Shown here piece by piece: positions 1 through 5,983 of a DNA stretch of 11,745 bases. Under the pieces are notes generated by a model, which did no database searches, was not told where the DNA came from, and saw only the letters and a program-made list of their open reading frames with translations. A program made the translations under genes and the position numbers. The stretch spans positions 1 to 11,745 of the forward strand of contig JAEYAG010000040.1 in NCBI GenBank assembly GCA_023451265.1, in the 5' to 3' direction. Every line of letters begins with the position of its first letter. The stretch's first letter is position 1. Source of the stretch: Actinomycetes bacterium. Its GTDB lineage: Bacteria; Actinomycetota; Actinomycetes; Actinomycetales; Microbacteriaceae.

Positions 1-16
1 CGCGCACGGCCCGCCG

Positions 17-36
17 CCGGGGGGTTAGCGCCCCGG
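17..36 (-). terminator. possible GC-rich terminator hairpin after the fasciclin gene
   Basis: CCGGGG (17-22) can pair with CCCCGG (31-36) around an 8-nt loop. It lies about 60 nt downstream of the stop of the minus-strand fasciclin gene. There is no clear U-run after it, so this is a weak call. A second small repeat, ATGGT/ACCAT (57-61/71-75), lies between. Nothing else is recognisable in positions 1-93. Confidence 0.22.
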
Positions 37-93
37 GGGCTGCCGGCCTCCCGCCGATGGTTCCCCCAGGACCATGGACGTGAAGTCTTCGCG

Positions 94-759
94 TCACTCC
101 GTCGGCGGCATGAGGACCGTGTCGATCAGGTAGACGGTCGCGTTGGCGGTCTGCACGCCGCCGCAGACGACCGTGGCGTCATTTACCATCCAGTCCTCGC
201 CCGATCCGGTGACGTCGAGGTCTTGGCCTTCGACGGTGGTGTGCATGCCGGCGATGTCGGCGGGCTCGATCTGGCCCGGGACGACGTGGTACGTGAGGAT
301 CTTCGTCAGCAGGGCACTGTCGGTCTTCAGGGTGTCGAGCGTCGCCGCGTCGATCTTCGCGAACGCGTCGTCGACGGGGGCGAAGATGGTGAACTCGCTG
401 CCGTTGAGCGTGTCGACGAGGTTGACGTCGGGGTTCAGCTGACCGCTGACAGCGGCGACGAGCGTGGTCAGCATCGGGTTGTTCGACGCGGCGACCGCGA
501 CGGGATCCTGCGACATGCCCTGGATCGAGCCCGCCCCGGACGGAACAGCCTCGGCGTAGGCGGCACAACCCGGTCCGACGAGGTTCGCCGCGGGGTCGTT
601 GCTCATGCCCTCGGGCGTCGCCGACGGCGTCTCCTGCTCCATGGTGGCCGGCGTTGTGGCCTCGGGGGTGGACGAGCCCATCGAACACGCCGAGAGAGCG
701 AACGCTCCGGCGAGAGTCAAGGTCAGAACAGCGGTGATCTTCTTCTTGGTGCTCAGCAT
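94..759 (-). CDS. MPT70/MPT83-like fasciclin (FAS1) domain lipoprotein
   Basis: This is a 221-aa secreted, lipid-anchored protein. The ATG at 759 is chosen because GGAGG lies 5 nt upstream and the product then begins with a typical signal peptide (MLSTKKK, hydrophobic stretch, lipobox LSAC with Cys25). A Ser/Thr/Pro/Glu-rich linker follows (about 26-60), then one FAS1 domain (about 92-221) with TIFAPVDDAF and LTYHVVPG motifs. Recalled similarity to mycobacterial MPT70/MPT83 is very strong, including VGPGCA, QGMSQDPVAVAASNNP and VVCGGVQTANATVY. Cys65 and Cys199 match the two cysteines that form the disulfide in that family. The lipobox makes it MPT83-like rather than the freely secreted MPT70. 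The family is thought to act in surface adhesion, but its exact role is uncertain. It is divergent from dipZ, whose product could form or repair its disulfide (inference). A SigK-type promoter sits at 804-831. Confidence 0.93.
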   Translation of the reverse strand: MLSTKKKITAVLTLTLAGAFALSACSMGSSTPEATTPATMEQETPSATPEGMSNDPAANLVGPGCAAYAEAVPSGAGSIQGMSQDPVAVAASNNPMLTTLVAAVSGQLNPDVNLVDTLNGSEFTIFAPVDDAFAKIDAATLDTLKTDSALLTKILTYHVVPGQIEPADIAGMHTTVEGQDLDVTGSGEDWMVNDATVVCGGVQTANATVYLIDTVLMPPTE

Positions 760-803
760 GATTGCCTCCGTTGGTCTCGGTCGCGGAACGCGGCCTCGAT
801 GGT

Positions 804-831
804 CGTTCGGAGCGTCATGGAGATCGGATTG
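804..831 (-). promoter_or_regulatory. SigK-type promoter for the fasciclin gene (CAATCC-N16-CGAACG)
   Basis: On the minus strand, CAATCC (826-831) is followed after exactly 16 nt by CGAACG (804-809). The expected start of transcription is near 797, giving a leader of about 37 nt with GGAGG near its end. The same bipartite sequence, with the same spacing, lies in front of dipZ on the other strand, and bases next to both boxes also match (CAATCCGAT; CGAACGA). From memory, mycobacterial SigK promoters have a CCATCC-like -35 and a CGAAT-like -10, which this resembles. Assignment to SigK is inference from that and from the adjacent sigK-like gene. Confidence 0.68.
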
Positions 832-845
832 GACGGATCGCCGAT

Positions 846-873
846 CAATCCGATACCGCCGCGGCACCGAACG
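846..873 (+). promoter_or_regulatory. SigK-type promoter for dipZ-sigK-rskA (CAATCC-N16-CGAACG)
   Basis: CAATCC (846-851), a 16-nt spacer and CGAACG (868-873) lie 23 nt before the dipZ ATG. The predicted start of transcription is near 880, so the leader is about 17 nt and holds only GGGGAG. It is a back-to-back partner of the fasciclin promoter: the two -35 boxes form the inverted repeat ATCGGATTG (823-831) / CAATCCGAT (846-854), 14 nt apart. Confidence 0.68.
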
Positions 874-896
874 ATCCTCGACAGAGACGGGGAGTC

Positions 897-2636
897 ATGG
901 AGCTCATCATCATCGGCCTGCTCGGCGGGCTCATCACGGGCATCTCGCCCTGCATCCTGCCGGTGCTGCCGGTGATCTTCCTCACCGGAGGCGCCCCGTC
1001 GGCGCGCTTCGATCCTTCGGCAGGCTCGGGAACCGGTTCTCGGACCGTGCCCGCGCGGAGCAGTCGTCCCTATCTCGTCATCGCGGGGCTCATCGTGAGC
1101 TTCACCCTGGTGACCCTCGTCGGCTCGCTCGTCCTCGGTCTGCTGAACCTGCCCCAGGACATCATCCGCTGGGTGGGGATCGCCGTGCTCGTCCTCATCG
1201 GCGTCGGGCTGATGGTGCCCCGGTTCGAGCAGCTTCTCGAGAAGCCCTTCCAGTGGATCCCGCGACGCAACGTCGACAACGCCGGCAGTGGCTTCGGCGT
1301 GGGTCTCGCACTGGGCGCCGTCTTCGTGCCGTGTGCGGGACCCGTGCTCGCCGCCATCATCGTCGCGGGCGCAACCGGCCGGATCGGCCTCGACACGATC
1401 CTCCTGACCGCCTCGTTCGCGATCGGCGTCGCCGTCCCGCTCCTCGTCTTCGCGCTCGCCGGTCGCGGCGTCGTCGAGCGGATCCGTGCCTTTCGCACGC
1501 GTGAGCGGGGCCTCCGCATCGTCGCCGGTATCGCGATGCTCGCCCTCGCCGTCGGGTTGGCCTTCAACGTCCCGCAGCAACTGCAGCGGCTGCTGCCCGA
1601 CTACACGGCGCAGCTGCAGCGGGATCTGACCGACAACGATCAGGCGGCCCAGGCGCTGAACCTCGGCGGCCTCGTCACCGACGAGAACCGCGACCTCGAC
1701 CAGTGCACGAACGGCGCCGACGAGCTCGAATCGTGCGGCACGGCGCCGGCGATCCGCGGGATCGAGTCGTGGCTGAACACCCCGGGCGGTGCGCCCGTCG
1801 ACCTCGCCGACCTCCGCGGCACGGTCGTGCTCATCGACTTCTGGGCGTACTCCTGCATCAACTGCCAGCGCTCCATCCCTCACGTCGTCGCGTGGGAAGA
1901 GGCCTACCGCGACGCCGGGCTGCAGGTCATCGGCATCCACTCGCCGGAGTACGCGTTCGAGAAGGATGCCGGGAACGTCGCCGCCGGGGCGAAGGATTTC
2001 GGCATCTCGTACCCCGTCGCTCTCGACAACAACCTGTCGACCTGGACGGCCTACCGCAACCGCTATTGGCCGGCGCACTACCTCATCGACGCCGATGGGA
2101 CCGTGCGGCACATCTCGTTCGGCGAGGGCAACTACGCCGCCACCGAGAGGATGATCCGCGAACTGCTCCAGGATGCATCGCCGGGCGTCGATCTGCCCGC
2201 CCCGACCGATGTCGCCGACGACACCCCGGATGCCGGGTCCACGACCCCCGAGACGTTCCTCGGCTCGTCGAAGGACGTCAACTACGGCGGCGACGGGCCG
2301 TACCGGGCCGGGATGGCGGAGTACGCCTACCCCGGGGACCAACCCGCCGACACGTTCGCGCTGGAGGGCGCCTGGGACGTGCAGACCCAGTACGCGACGC
2401 CGTCCGGGGCCGGCGCGGCCAGCATCCGCCTGCGCTATCACGCCGCCGAGGTGAGGATGGTGCTCGCCGGCAGCGGGCAGGTGCGCGTGCGTTCCGCCGA
2501 CGGTGCCGAGCAGACCCTCGACGTGTCGGGCACGCCGCGGTCGTATGCGCTGATCGACAGCGAGGGTGTGCGCGAGGGCGAGCTCACGGTCGCTGTCGAC
2601 CCGGACGTACACGTCTACTCGTTCACGTTCGGCTGA
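897..2636 (+). CDS. dipZ: DipZ-type thiol:disulfide interchange protein (CcdA/DsbD-like membrane domain fused to a TlpA-like thioredoxin and a C-terminal domain)
   Basis: This 579-aa membrane protein moves reducing equivalents across the membrane and exchanges disulfides outside. The N-terminal CcdA/DsbD-type domain (about 1-230, several hydrophobic helices) has SPCILPVLP with Cys19 and FVPCAGPVL with Cys146, the paired membrane cysteines of the family. A linker with Cys270 and Cys280 follows. Next is a thioredoxin-fold domain (about 290-430) with IDFWAYSCINCQRS, active site Cys320-Ile-Asn-Cys323, and a later WPAHYLID segment bearing the cis-Pro. The C-terminal part (about 452-579) begins FLGSSKDVNYGGDGPYR and resembles the beta-rich DipZ C-terminal domain. 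The architecture matches M. tuberculosis DipZ, which is longer (about 695 aa from memory). The ATG at 897 is the only good start; GGGGAG ends only 2 nt before it, so the ribosome site is cramped. The gene is first in an apparent operon with sigK and rskA and divergent from a disulfide-bearing fasciclin protein, a likely client. Confidence 0.93.
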   Translation: MELIIIGLLGGLITGISPCILPVLPVIFLTGGAPSARFDPSAGSGTGSRTVPARSSRPYLVIAGLIVSFTLVTLVGSLVLGLLNLPQDIIRWVGIAVLVLIGVGLMVPRFEQLLEKPFQWIPRRNVDNAGSGFGVGLALGAVFVPCAGPVLAAIIVAGATGRIGLDTILLTASFAIGVAVPLLVFALAGRGVVERIRAFRTRERGLRIVAGIAMLALAVGLAFNVPQQLQRLLPDYTAQLQRDLTDNDQAAQALNLGGLVTDENRDLDQCTNGADELESCGTAPAIRGIESWLNTPGGAPVDLADLRGTVVLIDFWAYSCINCQRSIPHVVAWEEAYRDAGLQVIGIHSPEYAFEKDAGNVAAGAKDFGISYPVALDNNLSTWTAYRNRYWPAHYLIDADGTVRHISFGEGNYAATERMIRELLQDASPGVDLPAPTDVADDTPDAGSTTPETFLGSSKDVNYGGDGPYRAGMAEYAYPGDQPADTFALEGAWDVQTQYATPSGAGAASIRLRYHAAEVRMVLAGSGQVRVRSADGAEQTLDVSGTPRSYALIDSEGVREGELTVAVDPDVHVYSFTFG

Positions 2637-2681
2637 GCAAGGGGGGCCCGTGGTGTTCTGCCATGCGGCATCCTGTGGAGG

Positions 2682-3266
2682 ATGGTCATCGACGGCGTGG
2701 AGGTGGAGGGCGGCTCGGCGCGCGATCACGCGGCAGAGCTGCTCGTGCGCACCGCCGACGGTGACCGCGGGGCGTTCGCGCAGCTGTACGACATGCTCTC
2801 CGCGCGGGTGTTCGGCCTCATCCTGCGGGTCCTGGTCAACCGTGCGCACAGCGAAGAGGTGCTGCAGGAGGTCTTTCTCGAGGTGTGGCAATCCGCTGCG
2901 TCGTTCGCTCCGAACAAGGGGCAGGGGAGGACGTGGGTCATGACGATCGCGCATCGGCGGGCCGTCGACCGCGTGCGGTCGGCATCCGCGAGCGCAGACC
3001 GCGACGAGAAGGCGGGACTCCGCGAGCTCCACACGGGACAGGACGGCGTCGAGGAACAGGTCGAACTGCGCATCGAGAGTCGCCGTGTTGCGCGGGCGCT
3101 GGGTGCGCTGCCCGATGTGCAGCGCGAGGCACTCACCCTCGCCTATTTCGGAGGTTACAGTCAGAGCGAGATCGCCGCGCTCACCGGAGCGGCGCTGGGG
3201 ACGGTCAAGACGAGGATGCGCGACGGGCTGTCGCGCCTGCGGCAGGAGATGGGGGTGACGTCGTGA
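2682..3266 (+). CDS. sigK: ECF RNA polymerase sigma factor, SigK-like
   Basis: This 194-aa ECF sigma factor has region 2 at about 30-100 (AFAQLYD...RVFGL, EEVLQEVFLEVW, TIAHRRAVDRVR) and region 4 at about 135-188 (ALPDVQREALTLAYFGGYSQ, then the helix-turn-helix with GTVKTRMRDGLSRLR). The residues match recalled M. tuberculosis SigK closely, for example YLEVW, AHRRAVDRVR, AYYGG and KSRMRD. The start is uncertain. The ATG at 2682 has GGAGG touching it with no spacing, and GTG at 2697 or 2703 would lie better downstream. Region 2 is complete in all cases. It sits 45 nt after the dipZ stop with no obvious terminator, so it is probably co-transcribed, and its stop overlaps the rskA start (GTGA, 3263-3266). 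Confidence 0.88.
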   Translation: MVIDGVEVEGGSARDHAAELLVRTADGDRGAFAQLYDMLSARVFGLILRVLVNRAHSEEVLQEVFLEVWQSAASFAPNKGQGRTWVMTIAHRRAVDRVRSASASADRDEKAGLRELHTGQDGVEEQVELRIESRRVARALGALPDVQREALTLAYFGGYSQSEIAALTGAALGTVKTRMRDGLSRLRQEMGVTS

Positions 3267-4069
3267 ACGAGCAGGAGTTCGCCGAGCTCTCGGCCGGGCA
3301 CGCCCTCGCCGCGCTGTCGCCCGAAGACGAGCGTCGATACCGCGATGCCCTCGCGGTGCACCCGGAATGGGCGGCGATCGCCGCGGCCGACGAAGAGACC
3401 GCCGTCACCCTCGCCGAGGGCGTCGCCCCCGTCGCGCCGCCGCTCGCCGCGCGGTCGCAGCTATTGAACGCGCTCGATGCGGTGGAGGGGCGTTCCGCGG
3501 GGGCGAGCGAAGACGCCGACACGGATGCCGAGGCGGATGCCGACGCGGATGCCGACTCGCCGGGCGATGTTCCGTCGGGGCCGCCCACCGAGGTCGTGCA
3601 GGCGGCGCAGCGCCGCACCTGGACCCGCGGCGTCTTCGCCCTGGTCGCCTCCATCGTGCTGCTCGTCGGCATCGGTTGGGGGACCGGTGCCCTTGCGAAG
3701 CTCTGGAACACGCCCGCCGCCGTCACCGCCTTGGAGGAGATCGAGCGCGCTCCCGACGCCTCGTCGGCCGCCGTCGACTTCGACGGGGGACAGGCGACGG
3801 CGCACTGGTCGCAGAGCGTCGGAAAGGTGGTGCTGGTGGCCGACGGACTGCCTCAACTGCCCAGCGACCGCACGTTCGAGCTGTGGTTCGTCCGCGGCGA
3901 CGAGCCGGTGCCGGCGGGCACCTTCGCCGCCGAGGGGGGTGAGGCCACGGCGGAGCTGACCGGCACGATGCAGCCGGGCGACACCATCGCGGTCACGGTC
4001 GAACCCGCCGGCGGCTCGCCGAACGGAAGACCGACGACCGCGCCGATCATCGCCATCCCGACCGTCTGA
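3263..4069 (+). CDS. rskA: RskA-like membrane anti-sigma factor of SigK
   Basis: This 268-aa protein starts at a GTG (3263) that overlaps the sigma stop by 4 nt, so the two are translationally coupled; AGGAG and GGGGGTGA lie just upstream. The N-terminal cytoplasmic anti-sigma domain (about 1-75) carries LSAGHALAALSPEDERRY. It has no HxxxCxxC zinc motif, as in mycobacterial RskA. An acidic Asp/Ala linker (84-99) and a single membrane helix (about 122-144) follow. The extracytoplasmic RskA domain (about 150-268) contains GKVVLVADGLPQLPSDRTFELWFV and ends in PIIAIPTV. In the known family, RskA binds SigK and is released by regulated intramembrane proteolysis; the inducing signal is not evident here. 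Linkage to dipZ and the fasciclin gene supports the SigK/RskA assignment. Confidence 0.88.
   Translation: MNEQEFAELSAGHALAALSPEDERRYRDALAVHPEWAAIAAADEETAVTLAEGVAPVAPPLAARSQLLNALDAVEGRSAGASEDADTDAEADADADADSPGDVPSGPPTEVVQAAQRRTWTRGVFALVASIVLLVGIGWGTGALAKLWNTPAAVTALEEIERAPDASSAAVDFDGGQATAHWSQSVGKVVLVADGLPQLPSDRTFELWFVRGDEPVPAGTFAAEGGEATAELTGTMQPGDTIAVTVEPAGGSPNGRPTTAPIIAIPTV
3512..3559 (+). repeat. hexanucleotide tandem repeat encoding an Asp/Ala linker in RskA
   Basis: Eight consecutive hexamers of the form GAxGCC/GAxxCG (GACGCC, GACACG, GATGCC, GAGGCG, GATGCC, GACGCG, GATGCC, GACTCG) encode DADTDAEADADADADS, residues 84-99 of the anti-sigma factor, just before its membrane helix. The repeat is in frame, so copy-number change would alter linker length without frameshift. 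Confidence 0.85.
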
Positions 4070-4070
4070 G

Positions 4071-4086
4071 CCGGCCCGCCCGCCGG
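4071..4086 (+). terminator. possible weak terminator hairpin after rskA
   Basis: CCGGC (4071-4075) and GCCGG (4082-4086) form a 5-bp stem with loop CCGCCC directly after the rskA stop codon. There is no U-tract. It may end the dipZ-sigK-rskA transcript before the promoter at 4097, but this is weak. Confidence 0.25.
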
Positions 4087-4096
4087 GGTGCGCAGG

Positions 4097-4102
4097 TACC
4101 CT
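4097..4102 (+). promoter_or_regulatory. -10 element TACCCT of an apparently leaderless promoter
   Basis: TACCCT fits the actinobacterial TANNNT -10 pattern. The expected transcription start, about 7 nt downstream, coincides with the GTG at 4109. No convincing ribosome-binding site precedes that GTG. No clear -35 box was seen. The arrangement repeats at 4962 and 11360. Confidence 0.5.
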
Positions 4103-4108
4103 TGACGG

Positions 4109-4747
4109 GTGAGTGACCAGCCGCGCGACTACCACCGTCCGGTGCAGCGTCCCGCGGACACCTTCGACCGCCGCTTCGGATCGACCGATCCGGCGGACGT
4201 CTCCCGGGTCGCGCACGCCACGGCATCCGCTCTGCTGACGCGCGTGCGCGACGAGCCGACGGATGCCGTCATCGAGAGCCTCGTGACCTTCACCGACGCC
4301 CACGGCATCGACACGATCGCCGAGCTCTGGTCCCATTCGCCGGCGAAGTCGCTGCCCGGGACGCTGTGGCGGCTGTACCTGCTGCAGCTCATGGTGCGCG
4401 ACGACGCCCGCACCGCAGCGCTGCTGTACGAGCGGGGTCGCGCCGTGCTGCGCTCCGCAGACGACGTCGTCGCCGGCGCGCCCACTCCGGCCGGTCCGGA
4501 GGAGCTCACCGCGCTCGTCGACGAGATCCTGCGAGGCGTCTTCCGCGGCGACTTCGCCGTCGCGCTCGATCGCGCCGCATCCTTCTGCCGCGTCGAGGCG
4601 GCAGGCTCGGCCGACCTCGCCGACGACTACGACGCGACCGAGCCGGAACGGGCGAGCGCCTTCACGACGCGGGCGCTGCGGTTGGACACGTACGCGACCG
4701 ACCTCCGCGCGAGCGCGGGGCTCTGGCGCCGCGACGCCCTGACCTGA
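4109..4747 (+). CDS. conserved actinobacterial protein of unknown function (sometimes labelled RNA polymerase subunit beta)
   Basis: This is a 212-aa soluble protein starting VSDQPRDYHRPVQRPADTFDRRF from GTG 4109, apparently leaderless. No signal peptide or membrane helix is visible. It looks mostly helical, with a conserved-looking core TIAELWSHSPAKSLPGTLWRLYLLQLMVRDD (about 69-99). From memory, homologues in Microbacteriaceae and related actinobacteria are common and often carry the label 'DNA-directed RNA polymerase subunit beta'. No polymerase motif such as the NADFDGD site of beta-prime is present and the size is wrong, so that name should not be taken as function. It is separated from rskA by 39 nt with its own promoter, so it need not belong to the SigK operon. 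Both GCA-TCC codon pairs (4223, 4577) are instances of the window's over-used GCATCC word. Confidence 0.8.
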   Translation: MSDQPRDYHRPVQRPADTFDRRFGSTDPADVSRVAHATASALLTRVRDEPTDAVIESLVTFTDAHGIDTIAELWSHSPAKSLPGTLWRLYLLQLMVRDDARTAALLYERGRAVLRSADDVVAGAPTPAGPEELTALVDEILRGVFRGDFAVALDRAASFCRVEAAGSADLADDYDATEPERASAFTTRALRLDTYATDLRASAGLWRRDALT

Positions 4748-4759
4748 GGCGTCCTGGGC

Positions 4760-4875
4760 AGAAAAGTGCCGGGCCGCAGAACGCCCGGTGACGTGGCCGC
4801 TTCGCGGGAGAGGCGTTCTGCGCCCCGACAGAAGAAAAGTGCCGGGCCGCAGAACGCCTCTCGGCGCGTGGCCGC
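4760..4875 (+). repeat. composite intergenic repeat: two direct units plus an inverted copy
   Basis: The spacer 4748-4973 has no gene. A 26-nt sequence beginning AGAAAAGTGCCGGGC occurs twice without mismatch (4760-4785 and 4833-4858), 73 nt apart. Similarity resumes at GTGGCCGC (4793-4800 and 4868-4875), and each unit runs into a small hairpin (CCGC-TTC-GCGG; GCCGCT-CGC-AGCGGC, 4871-4885). Between the units, GAGAGGCGTTCTGCG (4808-4822) is a perfect 15-nt inverted copy of CGCAGAACGCCTCTC (4848-4862). The layout resembles REP/BIME-type extragenic repeats. It could also act as the terminator of the upstream gene. Confidence 0.8.
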
Positions 4876-4961
4876 TCGCAGCGGCGAAAGATGGAGCCCG
4901 GGGTTACTGCGGCCCGGCTGATCCAGTGTAACGTGTGCGGCCGGTGGGGCATCCCCGCGCC

Positions 4962-4967
4962 TAGGCT
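4962..4967 (+). promoter_or_regulatory. -10 element TAGGCT of an apparently leaderless promoter
   Basis: TAGGCT matches TANNNT, and the predicted transcription start falls on the ATG at 4974, 6 nt after the box. No ribosome-binding site is seen between it and the ATG. No clear -35 is visible. Confidence 0.5.
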
Positions 4968-4973
4968 CAGAGC

Positions 4974-5858
4974 ATGGCCCTGCACTTCGCGCTGATGATC
5001 GACCCGGCGGCATCCGACGACGCCCGCACCGTCTTCTCCGAGACTTTCACCGCCGTGGATCCGGCGGCACCGGCGCTGACGGTGGGGGAGCTCAGCACGC
5101 AGCGGGGCGACGGCATCTTCGAGTCGATCGGCGTCGTCGACGGCCACGCGCAAGAGGTCGAGGCGCACCTGAGCCGGCTCGCGCACTCCGCGCAGCTGTG
5201 CGACCTGCCGCAGCCGAACGCGGGTCAGTGGCGTGAGGCGGTCGCGCGCGCCGCAGCACAGTGCGGGCCGGGCGAGGCCGTCATCAAGCTCATCCTCAGC
5301 CGGGGGATCGAGCACGGCCCGACGCCGACGGCGTGGGTGACGGCGGCGACCGCCGCCGACAACACCCGGGCGCGCACCCGCGGCATCCGCGTCGTGACGC
5401 TCGACCGGGGATACACGCTCGACGCGTCCACCCGCGCGCCCTGGCTGCTGCTGGGCGCGAAGACGCTGTCGTACGCCGTGAACATGGCGGCGCTGCGCGA
5501 GGCGCACCGGCGCGGCGCCGACGACGCGATCTTCACCACGACCGACGGTTTCGTGCTCGAGGCGCCCACCGCCTCGCTCATCCTCCGCCGGGGCGACACG
5601 TTCGTCACGCCGGCACCGCACGGCGGCATCCTGCACGGGACGACCCAGCTGAGCCTGTTCGACCACCTCGCTGCCGAGGGGTACGAGACGGCGTATGAGA
5701 ACGTCCCGGCATCCGCTCTGCACACCGCCGATGCCGCGTGGCTCGTCTCCAGCGTGCGCCTGGCCGCGCCGATCACCGCGATCGACGACGTCGACGTGCC
5801 GGTGGATGCCGACCTCACCGCCGCCGTCAACGCCTACCTGCTGAGCCCCCGCGACTGA
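4974..5858 (+). CDS. pabC: class IV PLP-dependent enzyme, probable aminodeoxychorismate lyase
   Basis: This 294-aa protein belongs to the class IV aminotransferase fold (PabC, branched-chain and D-amino-acid aminotransferases). Recognisable parts are LSTQRGDGIFESIGV (39-53), the catalytic lysine Lys163 in LLGAKTLSYAVNM that binds PLP, DGFVLEAPTASLI (191-203) with Glu196 expected to hold the pyridine nitrogen, and GILHGTTQ (218-225) near the cofactor phosphate. PabC converts 4-amino-4-deoxychorismate to p-aminobenzoate and pyruvate for folate synthesis. Sequence alone separates it poorly from amino-acid aminotransferases, and no pabA/pabB lies nearby, so the symbol is tentative. The length is normal and the gene is intact. 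It appears leaderless (see 4962). It converges on the DUF559 gene across a 76-nt palindrome that could serve as a two-way terminator. Confidence 0.82.
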   Translation: MALHFALMIDPAASDDARTVFSETFTAVDPAAPALTVGELSTQRGDGIFESIGVVDGHAQEVEAHLSRLAHSAQLCDLPQPNAGQWREAVARAAAQCGPGEAVIKLILSRGIEHGPTPTAWVTAATAADNTRARTRGIRVVTLDRGYTLDASTRAPWLLLGAKTLSYAVNMAALREAHRRGADDAIFTTTDGFVLEAPTASLILRRGDTFVTPAPHGGILHGTTQLSLFDHLAAEGYETAYENVPASALHTADAAWLVSSVRLAAPITAIDDVDVPVDADLTAAVNAYLLSPRD

Positions 5859-5907
5859 CCCGCCGCGGCGGTGCGCCGACGCGGCGCGCGGTGCGCTCGC
5901 TCTCGCC

Positions 5908-5983
5908 AACGGCAAGGGATCGTGCGCGACACGCCGGTATCTCGGCGCGACACGCCGGGAGACCGGGGCGATCCCTTGCCGTT
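5908..5983 (+). repeat. 76-nt palindromic element P1
   Basis: Perfect 15-nt inverted arms AACGGCAAGGGATCG (5908-5922) and CGATCCCTTGCCGTT (5969-5983) enclose 46 nt. The interior holds a 14-nt direct repeat GCGCGACACGCCGG (5924-5937 and 5945-5958). It lies between the convergent pabC and DUF559 genes, and its last base is part of the DUF559 stop codon. A related element of identical length lies at 6938-7013 on the other side of that gene. It may be a bidirectional terminator, a REP-like mobile repeat, or both. Confidence 0.88.

Noticed and set aside
2668..2695. Possible SigK-type promoter directly before sigK (GCATCC-N16-CGACGG)
   Set aside because: The -10 half matches poorly, it would overlap the likely start codon, and GCATCC is an over-used word in this DNA. 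Read-through from the dipZ promoter explains expression better.
753..3032. Long open frame (759 aa) on the minus strand
   Set aside because: It lies antisense to dipZ and sigK, is rich in Arg/Asp/Gly/Val as expected from reversed GC-rich codons, and has no recognisable domain. dipZ and sigK are clear real genes.
4760..4875. CRISPR-like array
   Set aside because: There are only two direct copies with an inverted copy between them, no regular spacers and no cas genes.
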